This document shows positions 35,511 through 45,146 of a DNA stretch of 64,000 nt, in pieces. This stretch comes from Natronoglycomyces albus (lineage in GTDB: Bacteria > Actinomycetota > Actinomycetes > Mycobacteriales > Micromonosporaceae): contig NZ_CP070496.1 in assembly GCF_016925535.1 (NCBI RefSeq), positions 62,001 through 126,000 of the forward strand. The letters are read 5' to 3'. The first letter of the stretch is position 1; each line of letters begins with the position of its first letter. The notes under the pieces are model-generated. The model had not been told where the DNA came from, ran no database searches, and was given only the letters and a program-made list of their open reading frames with translations. Made by a program: the position numbers and the translations under genes.

Positions 35511-38500
35511 ATGGCCAGTGAGATGTCTAATTCGTTGCTTATTGGCCGCCAGCACCCGGCAGCCACCCTTAGCGCCGCCGCGCGCCGCGCAAAGACCAGC
35601 CACGGTGGTCTCGTGCTGGTCACTGGCGAGGCTGGTATTGGCAAAACCACCCTCGTCACGTCCATTGCCGCCCAAACCGCCCGCGATAACCACAGCCGTG
35701 ACGACGGCGACCCGGCCATGTTGATCGTGGTGGGTTCTTCTTGGGAGTCTGAAGCAGTCCCCGGCTATTGGCCGTGGACGCAGATCCTCCGGTCCCTAAA
35801 ATCGCAGCTCACCAGCGAACAGTGGGAGAGCCTGCCCGGAACCGATTCAGTGACATTGTCCATTTTGCTTGGTGACGCTCCCGCCCTGGACATGCCTTCG
35901 ACGAAATCTAACGAAGAATTCCTCCTGCATGACGCGGTCGTGCGATTGCTGAGCGCCGCCTCTCGGCTGCATCCGCTGCTGGTCATCCTCGACGATCTGC
36001 ACTTTGCCGACCCGGCGACGGTTCGGCTACTGCAATTCGCGGTCCAACACACGTGGTTTGAACGCATCCTGTTCGTCGGCACCTACCGCGACATGGAAAT
36101 TGAGTTCCAACAACACCAGCTGCGGCCTTTGCTGTTGCCGCTGGTCTCCAAAGCCACCCTCATCACTCTCACTGGTTTGGACACCGACGAGGTCGCCCAA
36201 CTCATTGAAACCAGCATTGGGCAACGGCCCGAACCGCACCTAGTTGAGGCGATCACCCGCCGTACCGGCGGCAACCCGTTTTATGTTGAACAAGCCGCGC
36301 AACTGCTCGCCACCGGCGCGCATACCCACTCCACGACGCCCGGTATGCGCAATAGTCTGCAACGCCGCCTTGACCAAGTGCCGCGTGCGGTCCTGGACAC
36401 CTTGACCTTGGCCGCCGTTATCGGGCATGAATTCGACGCGGAACTCATCGCCGATTCCAGCGGGGCCCCGCTGGAACAAGTACAGGCTCACCTCAAAGAA
36501 GCCACCCAACAGCGGCTCATCGTTCACCACCGCAAACCCAAGGACGATATTGAACCGGAGCCTCTGCGAATCGACCCAGACGGTGAGCCGATTCCGGTCA
36601 TGCCGACGGTTGCGCGTGCCAGCAGCTTCGCTACGCACCCTGCGGGGAATTTTGAGTTCGTACACGACCTGGTGCGCGAAACTCTCTATGCGCAGCTTCC
36701 CACTGCCGATGTGCGCAAACTTCACGCCAAGGTCTTTGCCGCCCTGGCTCGATCACGGCCCGATCAGATGACCCACAGCGCCAGCATGGCTCGCCATGTG
36801 TGGCTGGCCGAAGACGAGGTGGCACCGGCTGACGCCGTCGACGTGCTCGCCCAAGCCGCCACCGACGCCTCTGCCCGGCTGTCGTTTGACGAAGGAATCA
36901 CCCTGCTGCGGCGCGCCATCGATCGCTGCACCACTGAGGAACTACAGGGCCGCCGCATCGTCTTGCGCACCAGCTATGCGGGAAACCTGCACTTCACAGG
37001 GCGCGAAGAGGAAGCGTGGCGCATATTTGAGGAGTGCCTGCTCGCCGCCGAAGCCACCAATGATCCCTTGATTGTGGCCCGGGTGGCGCTGGAACTTCCG
37101 CTGGATCCCAAACGCCGCGACCTCTGTGCCGACCGCAAGCGCCACGCCCTCGAACTTCTCAGCCACACCCCGGTTCCCCCCGATTTGACCTACACCGAGC
37201 TGACTCGGCAGCTGACCATAAAAGCGGCCGTCACCGCCCGTCGCCGTGGCGACGATGAAGCCCTCGGGTTCAGTCTGTGGGTTCTGCACTCGGTTGTTAC
37301 CGGGCCCGGCACCGCTAAGAGTCGGCTCCCGGTGATTGACGAACTCATTGGGGTGAGCGAACGCTCCGGGGATCGCGAAACCATGCTGTTCGCCAGTTCC
37401 CTGCGCTGGGTGGTGCTGTTTGAGTTGGGTGACCCCAGCTATTACCGGCAGCTACAGGAGTTCATCTCCCTGGCCAACAAGACCAACTTCAGTCGGTGGA
37501 TCGTCTCGGCTCGTCTCGACGGAGCGATTCACATGATCGTGCAAGGCCGCTTTGCCGAAGCCCAGCGGGTCATCGAATCGTCGCGAGTGTACGACACCGA
37601 GTCGATGAAACACGATGCGATGGCGGCGAACTTTTGGGAACCGATAGTGGACTACTTCAAGTGGTTCGCCGAACTGACCCGTACTGCTGAGCAACTGCCC
37701 GACATCGGCACGCTGTCGCGCAACAACCACATTTTCGGCCTGCAACACATGGATTTGCTCTACGGGATCGCGGCCCTCCATCGTGGGCATCTCACCCGAG
37801 CCATCGAACACTATCGGTCGGTCGACATGAGCATGCTGGCTCAGGGGTGGAGCTCGCTGTGGTATCGGCTCAGCACCGAGATTGCCATCGCCACCGACGA
37901 TGACGAGCTACGCGACCGGATGCGGACCGAACTGGCTCCCTATGAAGGCGAATGGATGGTCTCTCTGTTCGGCTCCGAGATCAGTGGCCCGGTCAGTTAC
38001 TGGTTGGGGCTGATGGACGCCTCCGTGGGCCAACACGAGTCGGCGATCGCCTTCTTCGACAAAGCTATTGAATCCGCCCGGATCATGACAGCCAACGCGT
38101 GGGTGGTGCGCGCACTGAGCAAGAAAGCCATCTCGATGGCGGCCTTGGGCCACTCTGCGGCATCCGAGTTGGCCCAAGAGGTGGCCGATTGGGCGCGAAA
38201 GTTGGACATGCCTCGTATCCTGCGCAGCGCTGAGCAACTGATCGCCTGCGACGGAGTGCCCGTGATCGAGGGCGGCAACGTGTTCCGCAAGGAAGGTTCT
38301 ACCTGGACGCTGCGTTTCGCGGGTAAGGATATCCACTTGGCCCCGGCTAAGGGGCTCAACGACCTGCATTTGTTGCTCTCCCAACCCGGTAGTGAAATCG
38401 CCGCGACCGAGCTGCTGGACCCCGCCGGCGGAAACGAGGTCACGCACGCGGCCCGCCTTGGCGGAGATGACATGATCGACCAAGAGGCGAAGGCTCGCTA

Positions 38501-38822
38501 TCGAGAACACTTGCAGCGTCTCGATGAACAGATCGACACCGCGACTGCCCTGGGGCAAGATGACGTCGCCGCGGACTTGGACGAGGAGCGCAGCTCGTTG
38601 ATCGAACAGTTGCGCGCCGCGACCGGTTTGGGAGGGCGTTCACGCAAGTTGGGCGACAACGCCGAGCGCGCGCGCAAGAGCGTCACCAACCGGATTCGCA
38701 ACACGTTGAAACGGATCGAGTCTCAACATCCGGAGCTGGGCGCGCATCTGCGTTCGTCGGTGTCCACAGGTTTCCACTGTGTCTACGAACCGTCCGATCC
38801 CGATATCAAGTGGGAGCTATAG
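35511..38822 (+). CDS. Large AAA-type ATPase regulator
   Basis: A 1103-residue multidomain protein of the LuxR-LAL/adenylate-cyclase-associated ATPase type. Walker A LVTGEAGIGKTTLVTSIAA is at about 37-55, Walker B LVILDDLHFADPATVRLL at about 155, and the sensor-like segment ITRRTGGNPFYVEQAAQLLA at about 250. Residues 400-900 are helical TPR-like repeats. The C-terminal 190 residues have FRKEGSTWTLRFAGKDIHLA, APAKGLNDLHLLL and a coiled coil ending GDNAERARKSVTNRIRNTLK, FHCVYEP. This end replaces the usual LuxR helix-turn-helix and could be a winged-helix-like or protein-binding element. AGGA is 4 bases before ATG 35511. Confidence 0.8.
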   Translation: MASEMSNSLLIGRQHPAATLSAAARRAKTSHGGLVLVTGEAGIGKTTLVTSIAAQTARDNHSRDDGDPAMLIVVGSSWESEAVPGYWPWTQILRSLKSQLTSEQWESLPGTDSVTLSILLGDAPALDMPSTKSNEEFLLHDAVVRLLSAASRLHPLLVILDDLHFADPATVRLLQFAVQHTWFERILFVGTYRDMEIEFQQHQLRPLLLPLVSKATLITLTGLDTDEVAQLIETSIGQRPEPHLVEAITRRTGGNPFYVEQAAQLLATGAHTHSTTPGMRNSLQRRLDQVPRAVLDTLTLAAVIGHEFDAELIADSSGAPLEQVQAHLKEATQQRLIVHHRKPKDDIEPEPLRIDPDGEPIPVMPTVARASSFATHPAGNFEFVHDLVRETLYAQLPTADVRKLHAKVFAALARSRPDQMTHSASMARHVWLAEDEVAPADAVDVLAQAATDASARLSFDEGITLLRRAIDRCTTEELQGRRIVLRTSYAGNLHFTGREEEAWRIFEECLLAAEATNDPLIVARVALELPLDPKRRDLCADRKRHALELLSHTPVPPDLTYTELTRQLTIKAAVTARRRGDDEALGFSLWVLHSVVTGPGTAKSRLPVIDELIGVSERSGDRETMLFASSLRWVVLFELGDPSYYRQLQEFISLANKTNFSRWIVSARLDGAIHMIVQGRFAEAQRVIESSRVYDTESMKHDAMAANFWEPIVDYFKWFAELTRTAEQLPDIGTLSRNNHIFGLQHMDLLYGIAALHRGHLTRAIEHYRSVDMSMLAQGWSSLWYRLSTEIAIATDDDELRDRMRTELAPYEGEWMVSLFGSEISGPVSYWLGLMDASVGQHESAIAFFDKAIESARIMTANAWVVRALSKKAISMAALGHSAASELAQEVADWARKLDMPRILRSAEQLIACDGVPVIEGGNVFRKEGSTWTLRFAGKDIHLAPAKGLNDLHLLLSQPGSEIAATELLDPAGGNEVTHAARLGGDDMIDQEAKARYREHLQRLDEQIDTATALGQDDVAADLDEERSSLIEQLRAATGLGGRSRKLGDNAERARKSVTNRIRNTLKRIESQHPELGAHLRSSVSTGFHCVYEPSDPDIKWEL

Positions 38823-38901
38823 CCGACCCAGGCTCACCGGTGGCGATGTGCCTCCAGCGGCACCCTTTTGGCCCGCCTGATCGCGGCGCACAAGGCACGA
38901 G

Positions 38902-38931
38902 GTCGGCCCAGAACCTAGGTTCTGGGCCGAC
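38902..38931. terminator. Perfect 30-bp palindrome between convergent genes
   Basis: Arms GTCGGCCCAGAACCT and its exact complement meet without a loop base, 80 bp after the ATPase stop and 84 bp before the drrB stop. It probably ends transcripts from both sides. Confidence 0.75.
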
Positions 38932-39014
38932 GGGTTTCCCGGTTATTGACTTAGGTTCGGGTTAGTGGTGGACTAGGCCGCCTGGGTGTTACGGCGTCCA
39001 CCTGCTAGGTGCCG

Positions 39015-39878
39015 CTACTTGCGGTTGTAGGCCCGCAGGGTCAGGGCACCGAAGATGATGATGAATCCGGCGCACCACAGCAGCGTCGTGGCGATGGCCG
39101 CGGCCTCAAACTCGCCGTTGAAGAACCCGCGCACTCCGGTGACCAGCTGGCTAACCGGCGTGTTCGACACGACCGGGCCCAGCCAACCGGGCATCGTGGC
39201 CGGGTCGACCATAATGTTCGACAGGAACGTCATGGGGAACATGACACCCATCGACACGCCCATGACGGACTTCTCCGAGCGCAGGATGATGCCAAACCAG
39301 GTCCAAATCCAAGAGAACGAGAACGAGAAGACCAGCAGCAGACCCAAACCCAGCGCGACGCCCACCAGGCCGCCGTCGGGCCGGTAGCCCATGAGCAAAC
39401 CGGTCACAAACATGATCAGCCCAGCACCGGCGTAGCGGAACAGGTCCGCGGCCAGGTAACCGACCATGGGAGCGGGCCGCCAAATCGGCAGAGTGCGGAA
39501 CCGGTCAAACACGCCTTTGTTGATGTCGACATTGATCTGGGTGCCGGTGTACATCGACGTCATGACAACGCTCATGACGATGATGCCGGGAAGCAAGAAC
39601 TGTAGGTAGTCACCAGTGCCACCGGCGATCGCGCCGCCGAAGAGATAGGTGAACATCAACAGCATCATCACCGGAAAGACCGTCACGTCGAACAACTGCT
39701 CGGGTACGTGTTTGATCTTGAGCATCGAACGCCATGAGAACGCTCGGACAGAACCAAAAGCTCCAGGGTGATTTAGTTCGCCCGAGGTGGTCAGCAGCTT
39801 GCGCAACTGGTCCTTTTGAATCTCAGCGGCGCTTTCCTCAGGTGGAGTTGTCTTCGATTCGGTGTCGGTCATAGTCAT
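39015..39878 (-). CDS. ABC-2 type permease (DrrB-like)
   Basis: A 287-residue membrane subunit of a DrrAB-type exporter, with six predicted helices and a soluble head of about 60 residues. ABC-2 features include VTVFPVMMLLMFTYLFGGAI, YLQFLLPGIIVMSVVMTSMY, NKGVFDRFRTLPIWRPAPMV (the coupling helix region) and SNIMVDPATMPGWLGPVVSN. The family exports drugs, lipids or glycolipids. AAGGAG 8 bases before ATG 39878 fixes the start; the frame opens upstream at 39947. It lies 91 bp after its ATPase gene and would be co-transcribed. Confidence 0.92.
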   Translation of the reverse strand: MTMTDTESKTTPPEESAAEIQKDQLRKLLTTSGELNHPGAFGSVRAFSWRSMLKIKHVPEQLFDVTVFPVMMLLMFTYLFGGAIAGGTGDYLQFLLPGIIVMSVVMTSMYTGTQINVDINKGVFDRFRTLPIWRPAPMVGYLAADLFRYAGAGLIMFVTGLLMGYRPDGGLVGVALGLGLLLVFSFSFSWIWTWFGIILRSEKSVMGVSMGVMFPMTFLSNIMVDPATMPGWLGPVVSNTPVSQLVTGVRGFFNGEFEAAAIATTLLWCAGFIIIFGALTLRAYNRK

Positions 39879-39969
39879 TAGTTTTCTCCTTCTTAGGGGT
39901 AAGTCTGGAAGGTTTAAGCAAAAGCCACCTGCGGAGCCTTTGCCCAACCTTGTCGGTGCGAACGGGCGT

Positions 39970-41031
39970 CTATCGCTTCGAAGGCGCGGTCAGCGCGAGG
40001 AACACTTCGTCGAGGCTGGGCTGCCCCAGGGAGAAGTCCTCCACTTCGATGCCGCCGCGTGCCAGTTCGGCCAGGGCGTTGGCCGCTTGGGTGGCCGCCT
40101 CGTGGTTGGAGTCCAGCCGGGCCGCCAGCGCCACGGGTTCGTCGCCTAGCTCGATGTCGCCCGAAACTAGGCGGCTCAAGAGTTCGCGTGCGTGTTCCCG
40201 CTGGTCGGCGTGTCGCAGTCGCAGTTTTACGGTGCCCGCGCCGACGGAGGACTTGAGCTGTCCGGGTGTGCCTTCGGCGATGACGTGTCCGGTGTCGATG
40301 ACGGCGATGCGGGAGGCCAGTTGGTCGGCTTCCTCCAGGTATTGGGTGGTGAGCAGGACCGTCGCGCCTTGTTCGACGATCACTCGGATGATTTCCCACA
40401 CCTGGTTGCGGCTGCGTGGGTCGAGGCCGGTGGTGGGCTCGTCTAGGAACAGCAGCTTGGGTGTGTTGATGATCGAGGCGGCGATGTCGAGCCGACGGCG
40501 CATCCCTCCCGAGAAGCTCTTAACCTGCTTGGATGCGGCGTGGGACAGTCCAAAGGCTTCGAAGAGGTCGCTGGCTCGTTCCCGTGCGGCAGGGATCGAA
40601 TAGCCGTGCAGGCGAGACAGCAGTACCAAGTTTTCAAAGCCGGTGAGGTCCTCGTCCAATGAGGCGTATTGGCCGGTCATGCTGACTTGGCTGCGGACGC
40701 CAGCGGGGTCGGAGACAATGTCGGTGCCAAAGACTTCGGCGCTGCCGCTATCGGGCCGCAGGAGCGTGGCCAGCATTTTCACGGCCGTGGTTTTTCCGGC
40801 GCCGTTGGGTCCCAAGACTCCGTAGACGGTTCCGGCGGGAACCGCGAGGTCGACGCCGTCGACGGCTTTCACGTCACCAAAGTGTTTGACGAGGCCCTGG
40901 GCGTTGACCGCTAGGTCGGAGCGGGTGGAGACGCTGCCGGGCAGCACTGTGTTGGCTTGCTGGGGCCGGGTGCCGTTGTTGCTTTTACTGGCACTGCGTT
41001 CGGGAGCCAATGGCTGAGGTGTGTCGGTCAT
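39970..41031 (-). CDS. ABC transporter ATPase (DrrA-like)
   Basis: A 353-residue ATP-binding subunit. After a disordered head of about 35 residues it has Walker [21 protein letters not shown], the Q-loop [14 protein letters not shown], signature [15 protein letters not shown], Walker [17 protein letters not shown] and the switch His-equivalent in [14 protein letters not shown], where Gln replaces the usual His as in DrrA. The C-terminal extension ends [16 protein letters not shown], typical of DrrA. GAAGG precedes ATG 41031. It partners the permease downstream, and an operator-like dyad lies about 100 bp upstream. Confidence 0.93.
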   Translation of the reverse strand: MTDTPQPLAPERSASKSNNGTRPQQANTVLPGSVSTRSDLAVNAQGLVKHFGDVKAVDGVDLAVPAGTVYGVLGPNGAGKTTAVKMLATLLRPDSGSAEVFGTDIVSDPAGVRSQVSMTGQYASLDEDLTGFENLVLLSRLHGYSIPAARERASDLFEAFGLSHAASKQVKSFSGGMRRRLDIAASIINTPKLLFLDEPTTGLDPRSRNQVWEIIRVIVEQGATVLLTTQYLEEADQLASRIAVIDTGHVIAEGTPGQLKSSVGAGTVKLRLRHADQREHARELLSRLVSGDIELGDEPVALAARLDSNHEAATQAANALAELARGGIEVEDFSLGQPSLDEVFLALTAPSKR

Positions 41032-41120
41032 GATGTGGTATCCCTTCGAATGACCTGCGATTGATTTAGTGGTGAGGCGGCGGGTGGCCAGTGGCTTTCT
41101 CCGCAGCTTCTACCTATGGG

Positions 41121-41152
41121 GCGCTACAAGCGGCGCTACAAGCGATGTAGCG
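41121..41152. promoter_or_regulatory. Operator-like repeat upstream of drrA-like gene
   Basis: GCGCTACAAGCG occurs twice in tandem (from 41121 and 41133), and the second copy forms the dyad CGCTACA-AGCGA-TGTAGCG at 41134-41152. Its location 100 bp upstream of the exporter ATPase start suggests a repressor site. No cognate regulator gene is adjacent. Confidence 0.5.
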
Positions 41153-41499
41153 GGCGCGCCCGGGGCGGCAACCGGCCTCAACATGAAGCGTCGTCGCTGG
41201 TCAAGGTGCAATGTTCACGATACGCCGGTGGTGTGACAGTGAGGTCGTGATCACACATGTTGCGGTGGTGGCGTGGGTGGGCGCGCATCGTGGGAATGGG
41301 CCGCTGGGAGGGTGAGCATGGCCGATGTGGCGTCGAGTGGGGTACTTATCCACAGGCGCGGTTTTTCTTCTTGACGCTGGTGGGGAGTCGGTTGGGACAA
41401 TGTGGCAATGGGGCCCACCCTGAGAAAATTTCACCACCGCCCGCCGTAATGCCACCGCCCCGGCGGCTACCCGGCCCAACCAGCGGTCACAATGCCTAT

Positions 41500-42057
41500 A
41501 TGCCGACCGACTCCACCCCCGCGCTGCGCCTGGCGCGGCCCGATGACCTGGCCCCGGTGTGCGCCATGGTCAACCACTACATCGCCACCAGCACCGTCAA
41601 CTTCCGCACCGAGCCGCAGACGACCGAAGCGTGGCGCGCCGAGCACGCCACGTTGAGCGCACGCTATCCGTGGATGGTCGCCGAGGCCGCCGGAGAAGTC
41701 GTGGCCATTGCCTACGCCAAGCCATGGAACCCGCGTCCCGCCTACGACTGGTGTGCCGAGTCGACCGTCTATGTCGACCCCGCCCACCTCGGCAAAGGGA
41801 TCGGAACGGCCCTCTACCGCCACCTCTTTGCGGTTATGACCAGCCAAGGTTTTCACTCGACGATGGCGGTGGTGACCCTGCCCAACCCTGGCAGCATCGC
41901 CCTACACCGGGCCGTGGGGTTCCAGCCGGTTGGCACGATCGACAACGCTGGCTACAAGTTCGGCAATTGGCACAGTGTGGCCCTATGGCAGCGTCGGCTA
42001 GCTTCAGCGCAGAATCCGCCGCCACCGCTGAAACCAGTGGCGGCCGTGGCTGGCTAG
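41500..42057 (+). CDS. Phosphinothricin-acetyltransferase-like GNAT
   Basis: A 185-residue GNAT enzyme of the Pat/Bar subfamily. Diagnostic strings are MVNHYIATSTVNFRTEPQTT, YPWMVAEAAGEVVAIAYAKP, AYDWCAESTVYVDPAHLGKG (start of the acetyl-CoA loop, then GIGTALYRHLF) and VVTLPNPGSIALHRAVGFQP with GYKFGNWHSVALWQRRL. The subfamily N-acetylates phosphinothricin or methionine-sulfoximine-type amino acids, so this may be a resistance or detoxification enzyme. Substrate is not proved. The start is ATG 41500, giving the family N-terminus; no good ribosome binding site is seen. The 3' end overlaps the convergent thioredoxin/NHL gene by 4 bp. Confidence 0.88.
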   Translation: MPTDSTPALRLARPDDLAPVCAMVNHYIATSTVNFRTEPQTTEAWRAEHATLSARYPWMVAEAAGEVVAIAYAKPWNPRPAYDWCAESTVYVDPAHLGKGIGTALYRHLFAVMTSQGFHSTMAVVTLPNPGSIALHRAVGFQPVGTIDNAGYKFGNWHSVALWQRRLASAQNPPPPLKPVAAVAG

Positions 42058-43907
42058 CCCCGCAACGTCAGCTCCAGCACCGACGCAGCGCCGTCGTGGA
42101 CTTCGATCGGTACGCCCCAGTCCTGCCGTGTCAGGTGACAGGCGGGGAATTCGGCCTCCGCGTCACACGTGGCCGCCTGGGCCACCACCTGCAAGACCCC
42201 CGAGTCGACCCCGGGAGCCAAGCGGATCTCGCGGCCCAGCTGGGTGGAGTCTCCCGCACCGGCGGCCAGCAGGTGCGGCGGGTCGGAGGTGACGGTGACT
42301 TTCACCGGCGGCCCGAAAGAGTCGTCCAGTTTCTGGCCGGGAGCGGGCGTGAAAAGTACCTCCAGGCGCAGCAAACCGGGCGCGACCGAGGTGGCCTTGC
42401 GGGTCAGGCGATGACGTTGGCCGCTGACGGTCGACTCGCTCGTCTCGACCGCGCTGAGTCGGTGTGAGGCCGACTCCACCACGACCAGCTGATCGTCCAC
42501 CTCGACGATGTCGCTGGGCTCGGCCAAACCCTCCGCCAAGGTCGAAACCTCATTCGTCGTCGGATCAAAGCAACGCAGGGCCCGGTTATAGGTGTCGGCG
42601 ACGGCGATCTTGCCCGAGGCGAGCACGGCCACGCCCAGCGGATGCTGCAACAGGGCCTCAGCGGCTGGGCCGTCGACGTGCCCGAAATCGAACAGGCCCT
42701 GACCAACGGCTGTGCGCATCTGCCCGGCTTCGATGAAACGCAGCGCCGAAGTCTCGGAATCGGCAATCCAGAGCCGGTCGCCGTCAACGGCCAGGCCGGA
42801 GGGTTGGGCCATCCACACCTGGTCGAGCTCGCCATCGCGGAGGCTCTCGACTGTCGTGCCCGCATAGACTCCGGCGGTGCCCTCGCGCGGGTCGAACCAC
42901 CACAGTTGGTGGATACCGGCCATGGCGATGATGACGCGCCAGTCATACCAGGCCACGTCCCACGGAGAGGACAGGTCCACGTTGAGCGCGCCCGAAGCCG
43001 CATTGTCGGCGCGCCATTGGTCGCCGGTTCCGGCCACGGTGACGACGCTTCCCTGGGCCAGGTTGATGCCGCGCAGCAAGTGGTTGACCGTGTCGGCCAC
43101 AACCAGGTCATAGCCCACCTGCCGGGCGACCTCATCGGGAAGCAGGCACATGCCCTGTGGCTCTGAGAACGCCGCGACCTCAGCGGGGCCGTCGGCGCGT
43201 CCGCGCTCACCGCCGCCGATAACCCTGACGACAGTCTCACGGTCGCAAGCCAGCTCAACGAGCCGGTGGCGGGCCGAATCCGATACCAGGAAGCCTCCGC
43301 CGGGCAACGCCAGCGCCTTGCCGGGGAACCGCAACGTCGTCTCGGCCGCGGCCGGTGCGATATAGGGGTTTCCCTCTCGACGCAGAGTCCCGGCCCTCTC
43401 GTGTTGCTCCACCAGCTGCGCGATGATGCGATCCAGTGCCTCGGCGTGCCCTTCGCCCGCCATTGAGGACACGACGTAACCTTCGGGGTCGATGACCACC
43501 AGCGTTGGCCATGCCCGAGCCGCATAGGCGTCCCAGGTGCGCAAGTCCGGGTCGTCGAGTACCGGATGTTCGACTCCGTAGCGTTCCACGGCTGCGGCAA
43601 GGGCCTCGGGGTCGCGTTCGTGATCGAACTTCGGTGAGTGAACGCCAACGACCACTAGGGCGTCGCCGTATTTCTCTTCGAGGGGACGCAGCTCATCGAG
43701 TACGTGCAGGCAGTTGATGCAGCAGAATGTCCAGAAGTCGAGCACGACGATCTTGCCGCGCAGGCTCTCCAGGCTCAGCTCAGCGCCTCCGGTATTGAGC
43801 CAGCCGCGCCCGATGAGTTCGGCGGCGCGGCTGGCTCGTTTCACGTGTGGAGTTGTCGCGGACTCGATGTCATTCGAGGCGGGAGCGGTGCTGGAAGTAT
43901 CGGCCAT
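42054..43907 (-). CDS. Thioredoxin-like/NHL-repeat protein
   Basis: A 617-residue cytoplasmic protein resembling NHLRC2. Residues 30-175 are a TlpA/AhpC-type thioredoxin fold with the redox motif VVLDFWTFCCINCLHVLDEL (C-C-I-N-C near residue 62), VVGVHSPKFDHERDPEAL and RAWPTLVVIDPEGYVV. Residues 190-500 hold NHL beta-propeller blades such as ALALPGGGFLVSDSARHRLV, DLVVADTVNHLLRGINL and GKIAVADTYNRALRCFD. A C-terminal ~110-residue beta domain follows. It may be a thiol-dependent scaffold, but its role in bacteria is not established. It lies 15 bp after the LppU-like gene and is probably co-transcribed with it. Confidence 0.88.
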   Translation of the reverse strand: MADTSSTAPASNDIESATTPHVKRASRAAELIGRGWLNTGGAELSLESLRGKIVVLDFWTFCCINCLHVLDELRPLEEKYGDALVVVGVHSPKFDHERDPEALAAAVERYGVEHPVLDDPDLRTWDAYAARAWPTLVVIDPEGYVVSSMAGEGHAEALDRIIAQLVEQHERAGTLRREGNPYIAPAAAETTLRFPGKALALPGGGFLVSDSARHRLVELACDRETVVRVIGGGERGRADGPAEVAAFSEPQGMCLLPDEVARQVGYDLVVADTVNHLLRGINLAQGSVVTVAGTGDQWRADNAASGALNVDLSSPWDVAWYDWRVIIAMAGIHQLWWFDPREGTAGVYAGTTVESLRDGELDQVWMAQPSGLAVDGDRLWIADSETSALRFIEAGQMRTAVGQGLFDFGHVDGPAAEALLQHPLGVAVLASGKIAVADTYNRALRCFDPTTNEVSTLAEGLAEPSDIVEVDDQLVVVESASHRLSAVETSESTVSGQRHRLTRKATSVAPGLLRLEVLFTPAPGQKLDDSFGPPVKVTVTSDPPHLLAAGAGDSTQLGREIRLAPGVDSGVLQVVAQAATCDAEAEFPACHLTRQDWGVPIEVHDGAASVLELTLRG

Positions 43908-43922
43908 GCTCCCAGGCTAGAT

Positions 43923-45146
43923 TTATTCGTCGTCGTTGTCTTCCGCGTCGCTCTCGTCGTTGTCAGCGTCACTGTCGCCCTCATCGTCACCGATGCGGGA
44001 CAGGCAGTAGATCGCGTCGGGGTTGGCCTCGTCGCCGACGGTTAGCCGCTCGCGGCCCTCAGCGTCGCACTCGTCAGAGCTGCCGGCCTCGGCGACGATC
44101 GAGAAGTCGTCGGGACCGGCGTTGTCACAGTCAATTGCCTCGACAGTGTCATCAGCGGTCTGAGTGACACAGCCGCCGACCTCGAACGAGGGCGGCCGCA
44201 TCGCCAGGACGACGAAGACCGCGGCACCGACCAGGATGAGGACACCGACGAGGCACAAGGTGATGATCAGCGGCTTTTTGCTCTTGGGCTTGGGCTGCTG
44301 GAACGGCGGCTGACCGAACTGCCCGGGCGGGGGCGGCGGCATGCCTGGGCCGCCGGGGCCGGGAGGTCCCGGATGGCCCATCATGTTCGGATCCGAAGGC
44401 GGCGGGCCGCCGGGCTGCATCTGCCCGGTTGGGTAACCCGGCTGCGGAGGTTGTTGCTGCATGGGTGGCTGTTGCTGCGGGGGCTGGTTGTGTGGGGGCT
44501 GACTGTGCGGAGGCTGGCTTCCGGGCGGCCCGTACATCGGGCTGGGCTGACCTTGCTGCATCGGTTGATGACCTGCTTCACCTGGTTGAGGGGGTTCGTT
44601 CATAACTGGCGGCGGGGTGGGCTGGCCGTACTGGTGAGGTTGCTGCTGTTGTTCGGGATTGACCCCGGCCACGGTGGGCGGAGAAGGCCAACTGGGCGCA
44701 CCGGCCTCCTGCGGCGGGCGGAAGCCCACACCAGCGGGCGGCAGCACCTGGGTTCCCTCATCATCATCGTGGGGAGCCTCGGGCATGGCCGACGGGGCGG
44801 GGCTACCACCTGCGTGGGTGCGCTTCAAAATCATGGTGCCGTCATCGTCGACATTGGGCTGCTGTTGCTGCTGCTGAGCTGGCCCACTGGGCGGCGGGGG
44901 CGGGGGAGCGCCCGCTCCACCGCCGGGACGCATAACGGTCGTGGCTTGGTCGTCGTCGGATGCGGGGCCTGACTCAGCCGCGGCGGTGCCGCCAGCGGCC
45001 TGGGGTGCCGTGCCCTCTTGGGTCGCGGTGAACTCCTCACCGGGGGCGGCGGCGGGAGGCTGTTGACTGACTTGATCGTCGCCCGCCTGGTTTCCCTCGG
45101 CAGGTTGGTTCGGATCCTGCGGGGGAGTGTTTTGATCAGAGGTCAC
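43923..45146 (-). CDS. Pro/Gln-rich membrane protein, LppU-like C-terminus
   Basis: A 407-residue protein. Residues 1-290 are a disordered Pro/Gln/Gly-rich cytoplasmic region that includes two DDDGT-type acidic segments (VDDDGTMILKRT and HDDDEGTQVLPP) with TTVMR/TMIL patterns that could be kinase or FHA sites. A single membrane helix follows (PLIITLCLVGVLILVGAAVF, about 297-320). The outer domain has four Cys (GGCVTQTADDTVEAIDCD ... DECDAEGR ... AIYCLSRIG), as in LppU/SCO3897-type secreted domains, and an acidic tail. GGAGAAGGAG precedes GTG 45146. Function is unknown. Confidence 0.75.
   Translation of the reverse strand: MTSDQNTPPQDPNQPAEGNQAGDDQVSQQPPAAAPGEEFTATQEGTAPQAAGGTAAAESGPASDDDQATTVMRPGGGAGAPPPPPPSGPAQQQQQQPNVDDDGTMILKRTHAGGSPAPSAMPEAPHDDDEGTQVLPPAGVGFRPPQEAGAPSWPSPPTVAGVNPEQQQQPHQYGQPTPPPVMNEPPQPGEAGHQPMQQGQPSPMYGPPGSQPPHSQPPHNQPPQQQPPMQQQPPQPGYPTGQMQPGGPPPSDPNMMGHPGPPGPGGPGMPPPPPGQFGQPPFQQPKPKSKKPLIITLCLVGVLILVGAAVFVVLAMRPPSFEVGGCVTQTADDTVEAIDCDNAGPDDFSIVAEAGSSDECDAEGRERLTVGDEANPDAIYCLSRIGDDEGDSDADNDESDAEDNDDE

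Noticed and set aside
41346-41354. Single perfect DnaA box TTATCCACA
   Set aside because: Isolated 9-mer in an intergenic region; one copy is expected by chance in a window this size. Another lone copy lies at 18692 inside betA.
42404-43648. 414-codon minus-strand ORF inside the thioredoxin/NHL gene
   Set aside because: Out-of-frame shadow with Arg/Ser/Pro-rich translation; the overlapping 617-aa frame has clear domains.
43836-43850. parS-like GTTTCACGTG in the thioredoxin/NHL gene
   Set aside because: Only one half matches; the other arm diverges, so ParB binding is unlikely.
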